A stretch of 14,615 nucleotides of DNA from an uncultured Eisenbergiella sp. (GCA_948960675.1 CARDPF010000046.1:1-14615), one strand, 5' to 3'; shown: positions 7,475-13,956, numbered from the stretch's first letter. Notes: generated from the letters alone by a model not told the origin. Translations and numbers: made by a program.

Positions 7475-8086
7475 ATGAAAAAAATTTTGGGGGTCATTGC
7501 GTTAGGGCTGCTGTTGCTTGGCTGCATGCGGACAGCCGTGTTTTTGCCGGGGGAGCTTTCAGCGACGGATTGCTATTTGTGTGGCAGGAACGAGGGGAGC
7601 CAGATGGCGGCCTACCGGGGGAGAAATTCTTTGGGGATTTTGTGTACGGACAAATTTGCGGTTTTTGATATTTTTGCTTCGGCCTGTGACGGGTGGGGAC
7701 GAAAAAAGAAGGAAAACGCGAATAGGCTTCATATGATTATACGGGGGGAGTCCCACGGAACCATTGCCACCATGGGAATCGTGGACAGGCCGGCAAGGGA
7801 AGTTGACATTGTGCTGGAGGAAGGGGACAGGTTATCCCTTGGCGGTCTGGAAGGGGTATTGTGCAGGGAATGCAACGACTTTTTTGCGCAGCTGCAGGCG
7901 GAACGGGAGGAGGGGCTGGCGGATGTTTTTTTGGTGGACTTTTTAACGGCAAAGGTCTATCCGCTTGACATAAGCCGGCATTTTTTTGTGGGGGATTATT
8001 TTGTTATCATCGACGCAGGGGAATGTATGGTAACAGTGACCGTAGTGTATGTGCCTAAAACGGGGCCCGGTAAACCTGTGATCTGA
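7475..8086 (+). CDS. Predicted lipoprotein with two CxxC pairs, function unknown
   Basis: A 203-residue protein I cannot assign to a family with confidence. It starts with a hydrophobic signal (KKILGVIALGLLLLGC) that ends at Cys17, a near-match to a lipobox, so it is probably lipid-anchored outside the membrane. Two CxxC pairs follow: Cys33/Cys36 (CYLCG) and Cys130/Cys133 (CRECN). Together they look like a split zinc ribbon or two redox pairs. The remainder is predicted mainly beta (HMIIRGESHGTIATMGI, VDIVLEEGDRLSLGG, DYFVIIDAGECMVTVTVVYV). The ATG at 7475 follows GGCGGGG and sits at the start of the signal sequence. It has its own strong promoter and is divergent from the XRE gene, which may control it. 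A soluble cytosolic reading would leave the hydrophobic N-terminus unexplained. Confidence 0.75.
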   Translation: MKKILGVIALGLLLLGCMRTAVFLPGELSATDCYLCGRNEGSQMAAYRGRNSLGILCTDKFAVFDIFASACDGWGRKKKENANRLHMIIRGESHGTIATMGIVDRPAREVDIVLEEGDRLSLGGLEGVLCRECNDFFAQLQAEREEGLADVFLVDFLTAKVYPLDISRHFFVGDYFVIIDAGECMVTVTVVYVPKTGPGKPVI

Positions 8087-8111
8087 TATCTGTGCATGCG
8101 TAAGGAACCGT

Positions 8112-8204
8112 CCGCCCGGCAGGGGTGTCCGACCTGCAAAAGGGTCCGCCTTCCCCACCCGTTGGCATGTCTCCCCAAGCCCGTGGCCTAACCAAGTGAC
8201 ATTG
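8112..8204 (+). repeat. Dispersed intergenic repeat, copy A
   Basis: This intergenic segment recurs at 12796-12874 and from 14527 to the window end. Against copy B, the stretch 8126-8204 matches at 73 of 79 positions without gaps. Against copy C, 8112-8160 matches at 43 of 49. Small stems are visible: GCAGG/CCTGC (8120-8124 and 8133-8137 region), AAGG/CCTT, and ATGTC (8167-8171) with GACAT near the 3' end. It is non-coding in all frames by appearance and lies between the CxxC lipoprotein gene and the map promoter. Confidence 0.85.
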
Positions 8205-8236
8205 TTTCACGGGTCAGGAATGCGCATTCCGTGAAA
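8205..8236. promoter_or_regulatory. Palindrome ahead of the map promoter
   Basis: TTTCACGG (8205-8212) and CCGTGAAA (8229-8236) are an 8-bp perfect inverted repeat, and the loop plus arm contains the 14-bp palindrome GGAATGCGCATTCC. CACGGG at 8208-8213 can alternatively pair with CCCGTG at 8180-8185 inside repeat copy A, so two folds compete. It ends 15 bp before the -35. Confidence 0.5.
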
Positions 8237-8251
8237 ATGGGACAGCGCTGC

Positions 8252-8280
8252 TTGAGGGAAAGGGCATCTTGCGGTATAAT
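8252..8280 (+). promoter_or_regulatory. Sigma-A-type promoter for map
   Basis: TTGAGG (8252-8257) and TATAAT (8275-8280) with 17-bp spacing. The leader to the ATG at 8333 would be about 45 nt. Confidence 0.75.
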
Positions 8281-8332
8281 GGGAAAAGAACTTTTTCAAA
8301 TCGAATGCCTGACAGGGCAGATGGGGGCAAAG

Positions 8333-9211
8333 ATGCACAAAAAAATAGAACGTAATGACCCTTGTTGGTGTGGCAGCGGGAAAAAATATAAGACATGCCA
8401 TATGCGGATGGATGAAAGAATCCGGGGATATGCGTTGGAGGGGCATATTGTGCCCGACCACAGCATGATCAAGACTGCGGAACAGATTGCGGGAATCCGG
8501 GAGAGCGGCAAAATCAATATTGCCGTGCTGGATTATGTGGCGGCGCACATTTGTCCCGGTATGTGTACGGCGGAAATTGACCGTCTGGTAGTGGAAAAGA
8601 CCAAGGCATGCGGTGCTGTGGCCGCGCCCCTTGGGTTTGAAGGGTATCCAAAGAGCGTCTGTACCTCGGTAAACGATCAGGTTTGCCATGGAATTCCTTC
8701 CGAGGATGTGATATTGCAGGAAGGGGATATCGTGAATGTGGATGTCTCCACGGTCTACCAGGGCTATTTTTCGGATTCCTCCCGCATGTTTATCATCGGG
8801 GGAAAGACGACGCCGGAGCGTGAAAGGCTGGTACGCGTAGCCAAAGAATGCATGGAGGCCGGGATTGCGCAGGTGAAGCCCTGGCGTTTTATGGGGGATA
8901 TGGCGGCAGCCGTAAACGGGCATGCCAAAGAAAACGGTTGCAGCGTGGTGGTGGATATCGGGGGGCACGGCGTCGGGCTGGAATTCCACGAAGAGCCTTT
9001 TGTGAGCTATGTGGCGCCGGCGGGAACGGAAATGCTTATGGTGCCCGGCATGGTTTTTACGGTTGAACCAATGGTTAACGCCGGTTCGGAGGAGATTTAT
9101 GTGGATGACGGCAACGGCTGGACGGTTTATACCGAGGATCAAAAACCGTCCGCACAATGGGAGGTGACCGTCGCCGTCACGCAGGAGGGATACGAGATTT
9201 TGGCATATTAG
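8333..9211 (+). CDS. map: Methionine aminopeptidase with N-terminal SEC-C motif
   Basis: A 292-residue cytosolic type I methionine aminopeptidase that removes the initiator Met from new proteins. The N-terminus carries a SEC-C zinc motif, Cys11-x-Cys13-x8-Cys22-His23, also found at the end of SecA and thought to bind zinc and perhaps the ribosome. The catalytic domain has all five metal ligands in type I spacing: Asp137 and Asp148 (VDVSTVYQGYFSD), His212 (GGHGVG), Glu245 (FTVEPM) and Glu277 (QWEVTV). His219 (EFHEEP) and the CHGIP histidine are also present. The residue after the last Glu is Val, where many relatives have His. The ATG at 8333 puts KIERNDPCWCGSG at the very start, as in relatives; ATG 8321 is an in-frame alternative. 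The ribosome binding site is weak (GGGGGC). The gene end overlaps the convergent GH2 gene by 35 bp. Confidence 0.95.
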   Translation: MHKKIERNDPCWCGSGKKYKTCHMRMDERIRGYALEGHIVPDHSMIKTAEQIAGIRESGKINIAVLDYVAAHICPGMCTAEIDRLVVEKTKACGAVAAPLGFEGYPKSVCTSVNDQVCHGIPSEDVILQEGDIVNVDVSTVYQGYFSDSSRMFIIGGKTTPERERLVRVAKECMEAGIAQVKPWRFMGDMAAAVNGHAKENGCSVVVDIGGHGVGLEFHEEPFVSYVAPAGTEMLMVPGMVFTVEPMVNAGSEEIYVDDGNGWTVYTEDQKPSAQWEVTVAVTQEGYEILAY

Positions 9212-10973
9212 GATTGTGCGTAACGGCATCTTTGAGCGCCTGGTTGAGGCGTCGTACGGTTTGGGCGTCCAGCTTGCATATTTTGCGGTCGTAGGTATAG
9301 ATACCGTTGGTTTCTTCCTCCACATCGGAAAGCTGGGTATAAACCGTAGCGCCGATTCCTTTGCGGACCGCAGGCAGAATGGTTTTTTCGATCAGTTTTG
9401 CATAGCCCCTGGTGAGGGCTTCGGTGGTTTGGAAGGTCTTGTAGCCGTATATTTTGTCGCAGGCGGAATGATTTGGGATTTGGCAGGAGTATCCGCCAAA
9501 CTCCGTCAGGGCCAGTGCCCGTTTTTGTTCCGGCCTGCAGGGGAGGGTTAAAAAGTAATAGTGCAGGCTGGCTATGTCCCCGCCCTTTTGGTCGAACCAC
9601 CCGCTGGCGTGGTCGATGAGTCTGGAGGGATCCAACTCCCGTATGCGGTCGGCAGCTTTTAGCGCGTCAAATTGCCCCCAGCCTTCGTTGAAGGGTACCC
9701 ATGCGACGATGCACGGATGGTTGCGCAGAAAGAGGACGGTTTCTTCCAACTCCTGAAGAAATTCAGTATGTCCCTCTAGATCCGTGCGGGACAGGAGCTT
9801 GCGGTGCGCCTTTCCGTCGTGATAGGGGATATGGCACCAGTTTAGGAGTGTGGCCAGATAGGTGACAAACCAGTGCTTGTAGGGGGAACCGCCGTTAACC
9901 ATGTCCTGCCAGACCAGCATGCCGAGCCGGTCGCAGTGGTAGTAAAAACGTTCCGGCTCAATTTTGGCGTGTTTGCGCAGCATGTTAAACCCAAGGTCTT
10001 TCATGCGGGAGATGTCTGCGGCAAGGGCGGCATCCGAGGGGGCGGTGTAAAGGCTTTCCGGCCAGTACCCCTGGTCCAGTACGCCTGCCTGAAAATAAGG
10101 TTTACCATTTAAGAAAAAACGCCGTATCCCGGCATGGTCGGTTTGGATGTCGCATTTGCGCATGGCAAAATAGCCGGTTACACGGTCGGTTTCCGTCTGG
10201 ATGGCCACAGGATACAGGTAGGGATCCTCCGGACTCCAGGACCTGAAATTTGGCAGGGCAATCCACAGGGTTTCCCCGGTCATGCCCAAAAAGGAGTGCG
10301 GCTGCTTGTTGGGCTGTGCAATCGTGCAGGTCATTTTTACGGACTGCCGGGTATGGGCCCGTATGCCGATCCGGCTATGGTCATAATCCGGAAAGTATTC
10401 GATTTGCGTGATATGGTTGTCGGGGACGACTTCGGCCCACACGGTCTGCCATAGCCCGCTCTGTGCCGTATAGAACATGCCCCTAGGATGCAGGGACTGT
10501 TTCCCCCGGCTGTGCCAGGAGGCATCGGTGACGTCTTTGATTCTGACAGTGAGTTCATTTTCCCCCACGTGCATAAAATCCGTGATATCCAGTGTAAAGG
10601 GCAGATAGCCGCCGGTGTGCGCCCCGGCGGAATACCGGTTGACAAACACCTGTGCCGTTTGGTCTGCCGCCCCGAAATGAAGCAGCAGGCGCTCATGGCC
10701 GGAAAGGCAGATGGGGGGAAGCATGCGCCTGTACCAAAGGGTTTCATCGGGGGTAAGCGTATGCCGTACGCCGGATAGGGCGCATTCCGGTGAAAAGGGA
10801 ACGAGGATTTGCCCGTCATATTGCCGTGGGGCGGTATCCTCCCTGCAGACGGCATATTCCCAGAGGCCGTTCAGGTTCAGGTAGGAATCGCGAACCATGG
10901 TTGGCCTGGGGTATTCCGGAAGAATAGGGGCGGATTGGATGTTATCTGAAAAATCGGTTTGTAAAGGACGCAT
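9177..10973 (-). CDS. Glycoside hydrolase family 2 enzyme (beta-galactosidase/glucuronidase type)
   Basis: A 598-residue protein with the family 2 order: N-terminal sugar-binding jelly roll (about 1-180, including YLNLNGLWEYAV and ELTVRIKDVTDASWHSRGKQ), immunoglobulin-like domain (about 180-280), and TIM barrel. Catalytic residues are visible: acid/base Glu430 in PFNEGWGQ and nucleophile Glu491 in LTEFGGYS. It lacks a signal peptide, so it acts in the cytosol on imported sugars or oligosaccharides. It is much shorter than LacZ and resembles the short Firmicutes GH2 proteins annotated beta-galactosidase or beta-glucuronidase; the sugar cannot be decided here. The ATG at 10973 has AGAGG 4-5 nt upstream; an open frame continues 30 residues further back without similarity. 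The promoter is a perfect consensus. The last residues are encoded antisense to the end of map, with no terminator between the two. Confidence 0.92.
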   Translation of the reverse strand: MRPLQTDFSDNIQSAPILPEYPRPTMVRDSYLNLNGLWEYAVCREDTAPRQYDGQILVPFSPECALSGVRHTLTPDETLWYRRMLPPICLSGHERLLLHFGAADQTAQVFVNRYSAGAHTGGYLPFTLDITDFMHVGENELTVRIKDVTDASWHSRGKQSLHPRGMFYTAQSGLWQTVWAEVVPDNHITQIEYFPDYDHSRIGIRAHTRQSVKMTCTIAQPNKQPHSFLGMTGETLWIALPNFRSWSPEDPYLYPVAIQTETDRVTGYFAMRKCDIQTDHAGIRRFFLNGKPYFQAGVLDQGYWPESLYTAPSDAALAADISRMKDLGFNMLRKHAKIEPERFYYHCDRLGMLVWQDMVNGGSPYKHWFVTYLATLLNWCHIPYHDGKAHRKLLSRTDLEGHTEFLQELEETVLFLRNHPCIVAWVPFNEGWGQFDALKAADRIRELDPSRLIDHASGWFDQKGGDIASLHYYFLTLPCRPEQKRALALTEFGGYSCQIPNHSACDKIYGYKTFQTTEALTRGYAKLIEKTILPAVRKGIGATVYTQLSDVEEETNGIYTYDRKICKLDAQTVRRLNQALKDAVTHNPNMPKSRIPPA

Positions 10974-11065
10974 ATTTCCTCTCATTCTGCCTGCATGATC
11001 TGGCATACAGGCCCAAAGCCGCGCTGTAAACGACAGGCGGTATACTGTCTTAGTGTGAATCATAT

Positions 11066-11094
11066 ATTATAACGTTTGGAACGGCATTTGTCAA
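11066..11094 (-). promoter_or_regulatory. Consensus promoter for the GH2 gene
   Basis: On the minus strand TTGACA (11094-11089), 17-bp spacer and TATAAT (11071-11066), a perfect sigma-A consensus. The -35 lies inside the left arm of the palindrome at 11083-11121. The leader to the ATG at 10973 would be about 85 nt. Confidence 0.85.
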
Positions 11095-11121
11095 ACAGTT
11101 TGTAACTGAATGACAAATGCC
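11083..11121. promoter_or_regulatory. 39-bp palindrome linking divergent promoters
   Basis: GGCATTTGTCA (11083-11093) and TGACAAATGCC (11111-11121) are exact reverse complements. Inside them, after an AA on each side, CAGTT (11096-11100) and AACTG (11104-11108) pair around TGT. The centre is base 11102. On the plus strand the stem is followed by CG and seven T (11124-11130), the layout of an intrinsic terminator for any plus-strand transcript entering from map. It may be an operator, a terminator, or both. Confidence 0.8.
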
Positions 11122-11138
11122 CGTTTTTTTATTATGAT
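11110..11138 (+). promoter_or_regulatory. Promoter for the DIP1984-like gene
   Basis: ATGACA (11110-11115) and TATGAT (11133-11138) with 17-bp spacing; GATAAT at 11136-11141 is an alternative -10. The -35 lies in the right arm of the palindrome, at the same distance from its centre as the GH2 -35 in the left arm. The leader would be about 20 nt. Confidence 0.55.
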
Positions 11139-11164
11139 AATGTCATCAGAACGGAGGCGGGTTT

Positions 11165-11932
11165 ATGGAGGAAAACAGAATCACGGTGGTACAGGCTTTG
11201 GACGAGCGGGACCTGCTTGTGAAAAAAATTATGCACAAAACAAAGAAGGCGCAATTTATGGATCTGATCCGCCCAAAAGCGGCCGTAACATGGGAAAAGC
11301 GGTTGACGAGGGAGGCGTTTGCGGCAGAGGCGCAAAGGGCGCTGCAGCAGATTCAGGATCTGATCGCCCGGTATGACTGGCTGAATGCGGTCATTACACA
11401 GTCCAACGCGGCGACTTATCTGGAGACATCAAGGGGCAGGATGACGGTATCCGGGGCAATCGCATTGCGTAACCGTCTGCGTGGCAGCGGCCCTTTTGGG
11501 GAACTTACGGATTTTGAGGGAAGGCTTGTGCAGAAGATGGAGGACAGCTACCGGGAGTGGAGGGAACTGCAGCGCAGAAAAAATGAGGCGGCGCGCCGGG
11601 AGGCATCTTCCCCCAATGGGAGAAAGGCATCCGCAAAGATTGTTATTTTACAGGAGGCAGGGACAGCAAAAAAAAGCAGCGGGACGTTTACCAAAGAGCA
11701 AACCGGCCGGACACCGGAGCCTGTATCCGGGGACAACCGGCCAGAGAAACCCATTGCAGCGTTTCGGCTGGCGGATCCTTTGCGGATTTGCAAGCTGGCC
11801 GAGGAGCTTGCAGGACAGAAAGAAAATCTGTTGGCAGAACTGGAGACAAAGATTAAGATTTCCAATGCTACAACATATATAGAGATCGTAACCCCCCGGA
11901 ACCGTCCTGGTTCGGACACTGGGGAAAGCTGA
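11165..11932 (+). CDS. DIP1984-like (septicolysin-type) coiled-coil protein with long insert
   Basis: A 255-residue hydrophilic, helical protein without signal peptide or membrane segment. Residues about 56-104 (IQDLIARYDWLNAVITQSNA through TVSGAIALRNRLRG) and the C-terminal part about 204-241 (DPLRICKLAEELAGQKENLL through ISNATTYIEI) resemble the two ends of DIP1984-family proteins, small proteins of unknown cellular role. Most of that family is about 150 residues; here a basic, Ser/Lys/Glu-rich insert of roughly 70 residues (about 130-200) separates the two halves. SNAATYLE near residue 80 and SNATTYIE near 233 look like related motifs. The ATG at 11165 has GGAGG 8 nt upstream. It is divergent from the GH2 gene and followed by a probable terminator. 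The family call is from remembered pattern, not a search. Confidence 0.6.
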   Translation: MEENRITVVQALDERDLLVKKIMHKTKKAQFMDLIRPKAAVTWEKRLTREAFAAEAQRALQQIQDLIARYDWLNAVITQSNAATYLETSRGRMTVSGAIALRNRLRGSGPFGELTDFEGRLVQKMEDSYREWRELQRRKNEAARREASSPNGRKASAKIVILQEAGTAKKSSGTFTKEQTGRTPEPVSGDNRPEKPIAAFRLADPLRICKLAEELAGQKENLLAELETKIKISNATTYIEIVTPRNRPGSDTGES

Positions 11933-11987
11933 GGTAAGAAGAAAAGGATTCCTTATGTCCTCCGCATGAAAACCCTGAAACCGGATG

Positions 11988-12013
11988 GCAGCCAAAAGGC
12001 TGCGGCAGTTTTT
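11988..12013 (+). terminator. Terminator after the DIP1984-like gene
   Basis: GCAGCC (11988-11993), loop AAAA, GGCTGC (11998-12003), then GGCAG and five T (12009-12013). The stem begins 56 nt after the stop codon. Confidence 0.7.
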
Positions 12014-12087
12014 CTCTCTATTTCCGCGGGCAATGAGTCAAGGGGATTGCAGGGCATCCATTTGACGAATGCCGCGAGGGCCAAATG

Positions 12088-12132
12088 CTATACACTTTGG
12101 TGTTACACACTTTAGTGTTACACACTTTAGTG
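12088..12132. repeat. Three tandem 15-bp palindromic units
   Basis: TTACACACTTTAGTG occurs twice in exact tandem (12103-12117 and 12118-12132), preceded by a unit matching at 12 of 15 bases (12088-12102). Each unit contains ACACTT(T)AGTGT-type dyad symmetry. An extended -10-like sequence (TGCTATACA) overlaps the first unit. The arrangement suggests clustered operator sites upstream of the XRE gene at 12453; no coding frame uses it. Confidence 0.75.
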
Positions 12133-12149
12133 TGTTGTGCTTAGCTGCG

Positions 12150-12189
12150 GCGCAAGCTTGATGCACCGTCAGCCTGTTGCGCGGTTTTT
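12150..12189 (+). terminator. Hairpin with T-run between repeats and XRE gene
   Basis: GCGCAA (12150-12155) pairs with TTGCGC (12177-12182), followed by GG and five T (12185-12189). The 21-nt loop contains a smaller GCT/AGC pairing. It could terminate or attenuate a transcript starting near the tandem repeats, more than 260 nt before the next start codon. Confidence 0.4.
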
Positions 12190-12452
12190 GGCCAAATAAA
12201 GTCTGGTAAAGAAAGATTCGGATTCCTTATTTTGAACGGATAAGCAGGTCTCTTGCAGGCATGCAGGCGGACCGAAACCCATGGGAACGGTTTTGCGCCG
12301 TCCGGTCGGCGCAGGGTATCCCGCATGGCTGTGCGGAGGGCAAATTGTCAGAGTACGGATTATGGGACAGGAGATGCGCTATGATAAAAGTAGGGCAAAA
12401 AAACCACCCGCAGGGAAGGGGCGGTACGGAGAAAAGAAAGGAGAGGGGATTT
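12190..12452 (+). other. Leader region of the second XRE gene, no gene seen
   Basis: I find no convincing gene or named RNA here. The XRE frame is open through much of it, and an in-frame ATG at 12381 with AGGAG about 8 nt upstream could add 24 basic residues to the regulator. No strong promoter stands out; CGCTATGATAAAAG (12375-12388) holds a -10-like TATGAT without a matching -35. Confidence 0.4.
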
Positions 12453-12782
12453 ATGCTGATCTATCCGGTAATTGATGTACAGGAGACGGGGATACGGTTG
12501 AAAAGGTCGTGTGAACACAGACAGGTATCGGTACGGGAATTGCAGGAGTTTTTGGGGCTTTCCGCGCTGCAGTCCATTTACAGTTGGTTTCAGGGGCGTA
12601 CGCTGCCTTCTTTGGACAATTTTTATGCGCTGAGCCGGTATTTGGGTGTGTGCATGGAGGAATTGGTAGTGCCCAGAAAATGCCAGTCCGGGGAGGTGCC
12701 TGTCTGGAACGCCAGCGGGAGGATGGAGCGCAGGCAAATGGCATACTATGCATTTTGGCTTCGGGCAGAGGCCGCAGCCTGA
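12453..12782 (+). CDS. XRE-family helix-turn-helix regulator
   Basis: A 109-residue DNA-binding protein. Residues about 8-72 (TGIRLKRSCEHRQVSVRELQ, EFLGLSALQSIYSWFQGRTL, PSLDNFYALSRYLGVCMEEL) show a Cro/CI-type helix-turn-helix, with LSALQSIYSWFQG as the likely recognition region. It begins MLIYPVIDVQ, a start I associate with small regulators common in Lachnospiraceae. The ATG at 12453 follows AGGAGAGGGG. An upstream in-frame ATG (12381) also has a ribosome binding site but adds a Lys/Arg/Gly-rich stretch outside the fold. The C-terminal 30 residues are unremarkable. The tandem palindromes 320 bp upstream are candidate binding sites, for this or another regulator. The dispersed repeat copy B begins 14 nt after its stop codon. 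Confidence 0.85.
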   Translation: MLIYPVIDVQETGIRLKRSCEHRQVSVRELQEFLGLSALQSIYSWFQGRTLPSLDNFYALSRYLGVCMEELVVPRKCQSGEVPVWNASGRMERRQMAYYAFWLRAEAAA

Positions 12783-12795
12783 ATGGGAGGCATAT

Positions 12796-12874
12796 TGTCC
12801 GGCCTGCAAAAGGATCCGCCTTCCCCGCCCGTTGGCATGTCTCTCAAAGCCCGTGGCTTAACCAAGTGACATTG
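12796..12874 (+). repeat. Dispersed intergenic repeat, copy B
   Basis: This copy matches 8126-8204 at 73 of 79 positions. It lacks the first 14 bases of copies A and C, including the GCAGG arm. The 3' half folds well: ATGTC (12837-12841) with GACAT (12868-12872), and inside it AAGCC (12847-12851) with GGCTT (12855-12859). It lies between the XRE gene and the next lipoprotein promoter. Confidence 0.85.
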
Positions 12875-12921
12875 CCCATGAATAGTAACAATTGGTTTCC
12901 GTGATTGCCAAAAAAAAGGAA

Positions 12922-12949
12922 TTGACAAATGCAGTAAAAATGCTATCAT
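12922..12949 (+). promoter_or_regulatory. Promoter for the LolA/LppX-like lipoprotein gene
   Basis: TTGACA (12922-12927) and TATCAT (12944-12949) with 16-bp spacing and an extended TG one base before the -10. The leader would be about 37 nt. Confidence 0.8.
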
Positions 12950-12992
12950 TATAGGCGGACAAAAAATTTCCATATTTTCGAGGAGGAAAATT

Positions 12993-13898
12993 ATGAAAAA
13001 GAGATTTCTGGCACTTATGATGTCCGCCTTTATGGTGTTGTCTCTTGCTGCATGCGGGGATGAGAAGGCAGATCCTGCAGCATCCGGAAACGGAACCGAG
13101 AATCAGGGTGCGGCTGCCGAGGCAGATGAGAAAGTGGATGCCTATGCCGCTGCGTTAAAGAACATGGAGGGCGTGACAAATCTGCGCTCCGTAATGGTTA
13201 TGGAGATGGACATGAGCGTTGCGCAGGCGGAGCAGGAGCAGAACCTGTCTACCGTTACCACGATGGATATTACCTGCTTTAGCGAACCCCTTCATTTCAA
13301 GATTGATTTGGGAATGGACATGGGCGACTTGGGCAGCATGAATCAGACGGTGTACGCGGAAAAGGATGATGCGGGCAATATAAACATGTATACCACCGAC
13401 GGGACGAATTGGCAGATGCAGCAGGTGGCTCAGGCAGATGTGGAGCAGTATGATGCACGCACCAATATGCTTGCCTACATGGATGAGGGGTATCAGTATA
13501 AAGAGGCGGGAACCGAGCAGGTGGACGGTGCAAATGCATTTAAGTACACCGGTGCCATTACAGGCGATGCGATGAATGAGACGCTTCTTTCTTCCGGTGC
13601 GCTGGATTCTTTCAGCCAGCTTGGCATTGCGGAAAGCGATCTGGAGGGTATGATGAAAGATCTGGGTGATATTCCGGTTACCCTTTGGATTGATGAGGCG
13701 ACCATGTATCCTGTGAAGGTGGAAACGGATATGACGGATGTTATGAATAAATTAATGTCCAACCTTATAGAGTCCATGGGCGATCAGGCTGCGGGCATGT
13801 CCATGAGTGTCCCGAAACTGAAAATCACGATGACCTGTTCTGATTTCAATTCGGCTGCAGACTTTGAAATTCCGGAAGAGGCAAAGGCGGCACAATAA
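12993..13898 (+). CDS. LolA/LppX-like lipoprotein, function unknown
   Basis: A 301-residue predicted lipoprotein anchored on the outer face of the membrane. The signal peptide ends in a perfect lipobox LAAC (Cys21). A short acidic linker follows (about 22-50). The rest is rich in alternating beta patterns (LRSVMVMEMDMSV, TTMDITCFSEPLHFKIDLGM, VTLWIDEATMYPVKVETDM, PKLKITMTCSDFN) with helix between. This resembles the half-barrel fold of LolA/LppX/LprG-type lipid-binding proteins and the Firmicutes lipoproteins annotated DUF6612. No ligand or partner can be named. The protein is unusually rich in Met and acidic residues. The ATG at 12993 follows GAGGAGG at good spacing. It is a single-gene unit, with a strong promoter before it and a strong terminator after it. 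Confidence 0.8.
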   Translation: MKKRFLALMMSAFMVLSLAACGDEKADPAASGNGTENQGAAAEADEKVDAYAAALKNMEGVTNLRSVMVMEMDMSVAQAEQEQNLSTVTTMDITCFSEPLHFKIDLGMDMGDLGSMNQTVYAEKDDAGNINMYTTDGTNWQMQQVAQADVEQYDARTNMLAYMDEGYQYKEAGTEQVDGANAFKYTGAITGDAMNETLLSSGALDSFSQLGIAESDLEGMMKDLGDIPVTLWIDEATMYPVKVETDMTDVMNKLMSNLIESMGDQAAGMSMSVPKLKITMTCSDFNSAADFEIPEEAKAAQ

Positions 13899-13956
13899 GC
13901 CCCGTTGCGTATGAAAGAGGGGTTTTGGCCGGATAAAACCGGCAATCCCCCAATAT

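Noticed and set aside
8207..9325. 372-residue open frame on the minus strand across map
   Set aside because: It is fully antisense to a map gene with all catalytic residues. Its translation is His/Pro/Arg-rich without a recognisable domain, as expected of a shadow frame.
12088..12132. CRISPR array
   Set aside because: The 15-bp units are directly adjacent with no spacers, and there are no cas genes.
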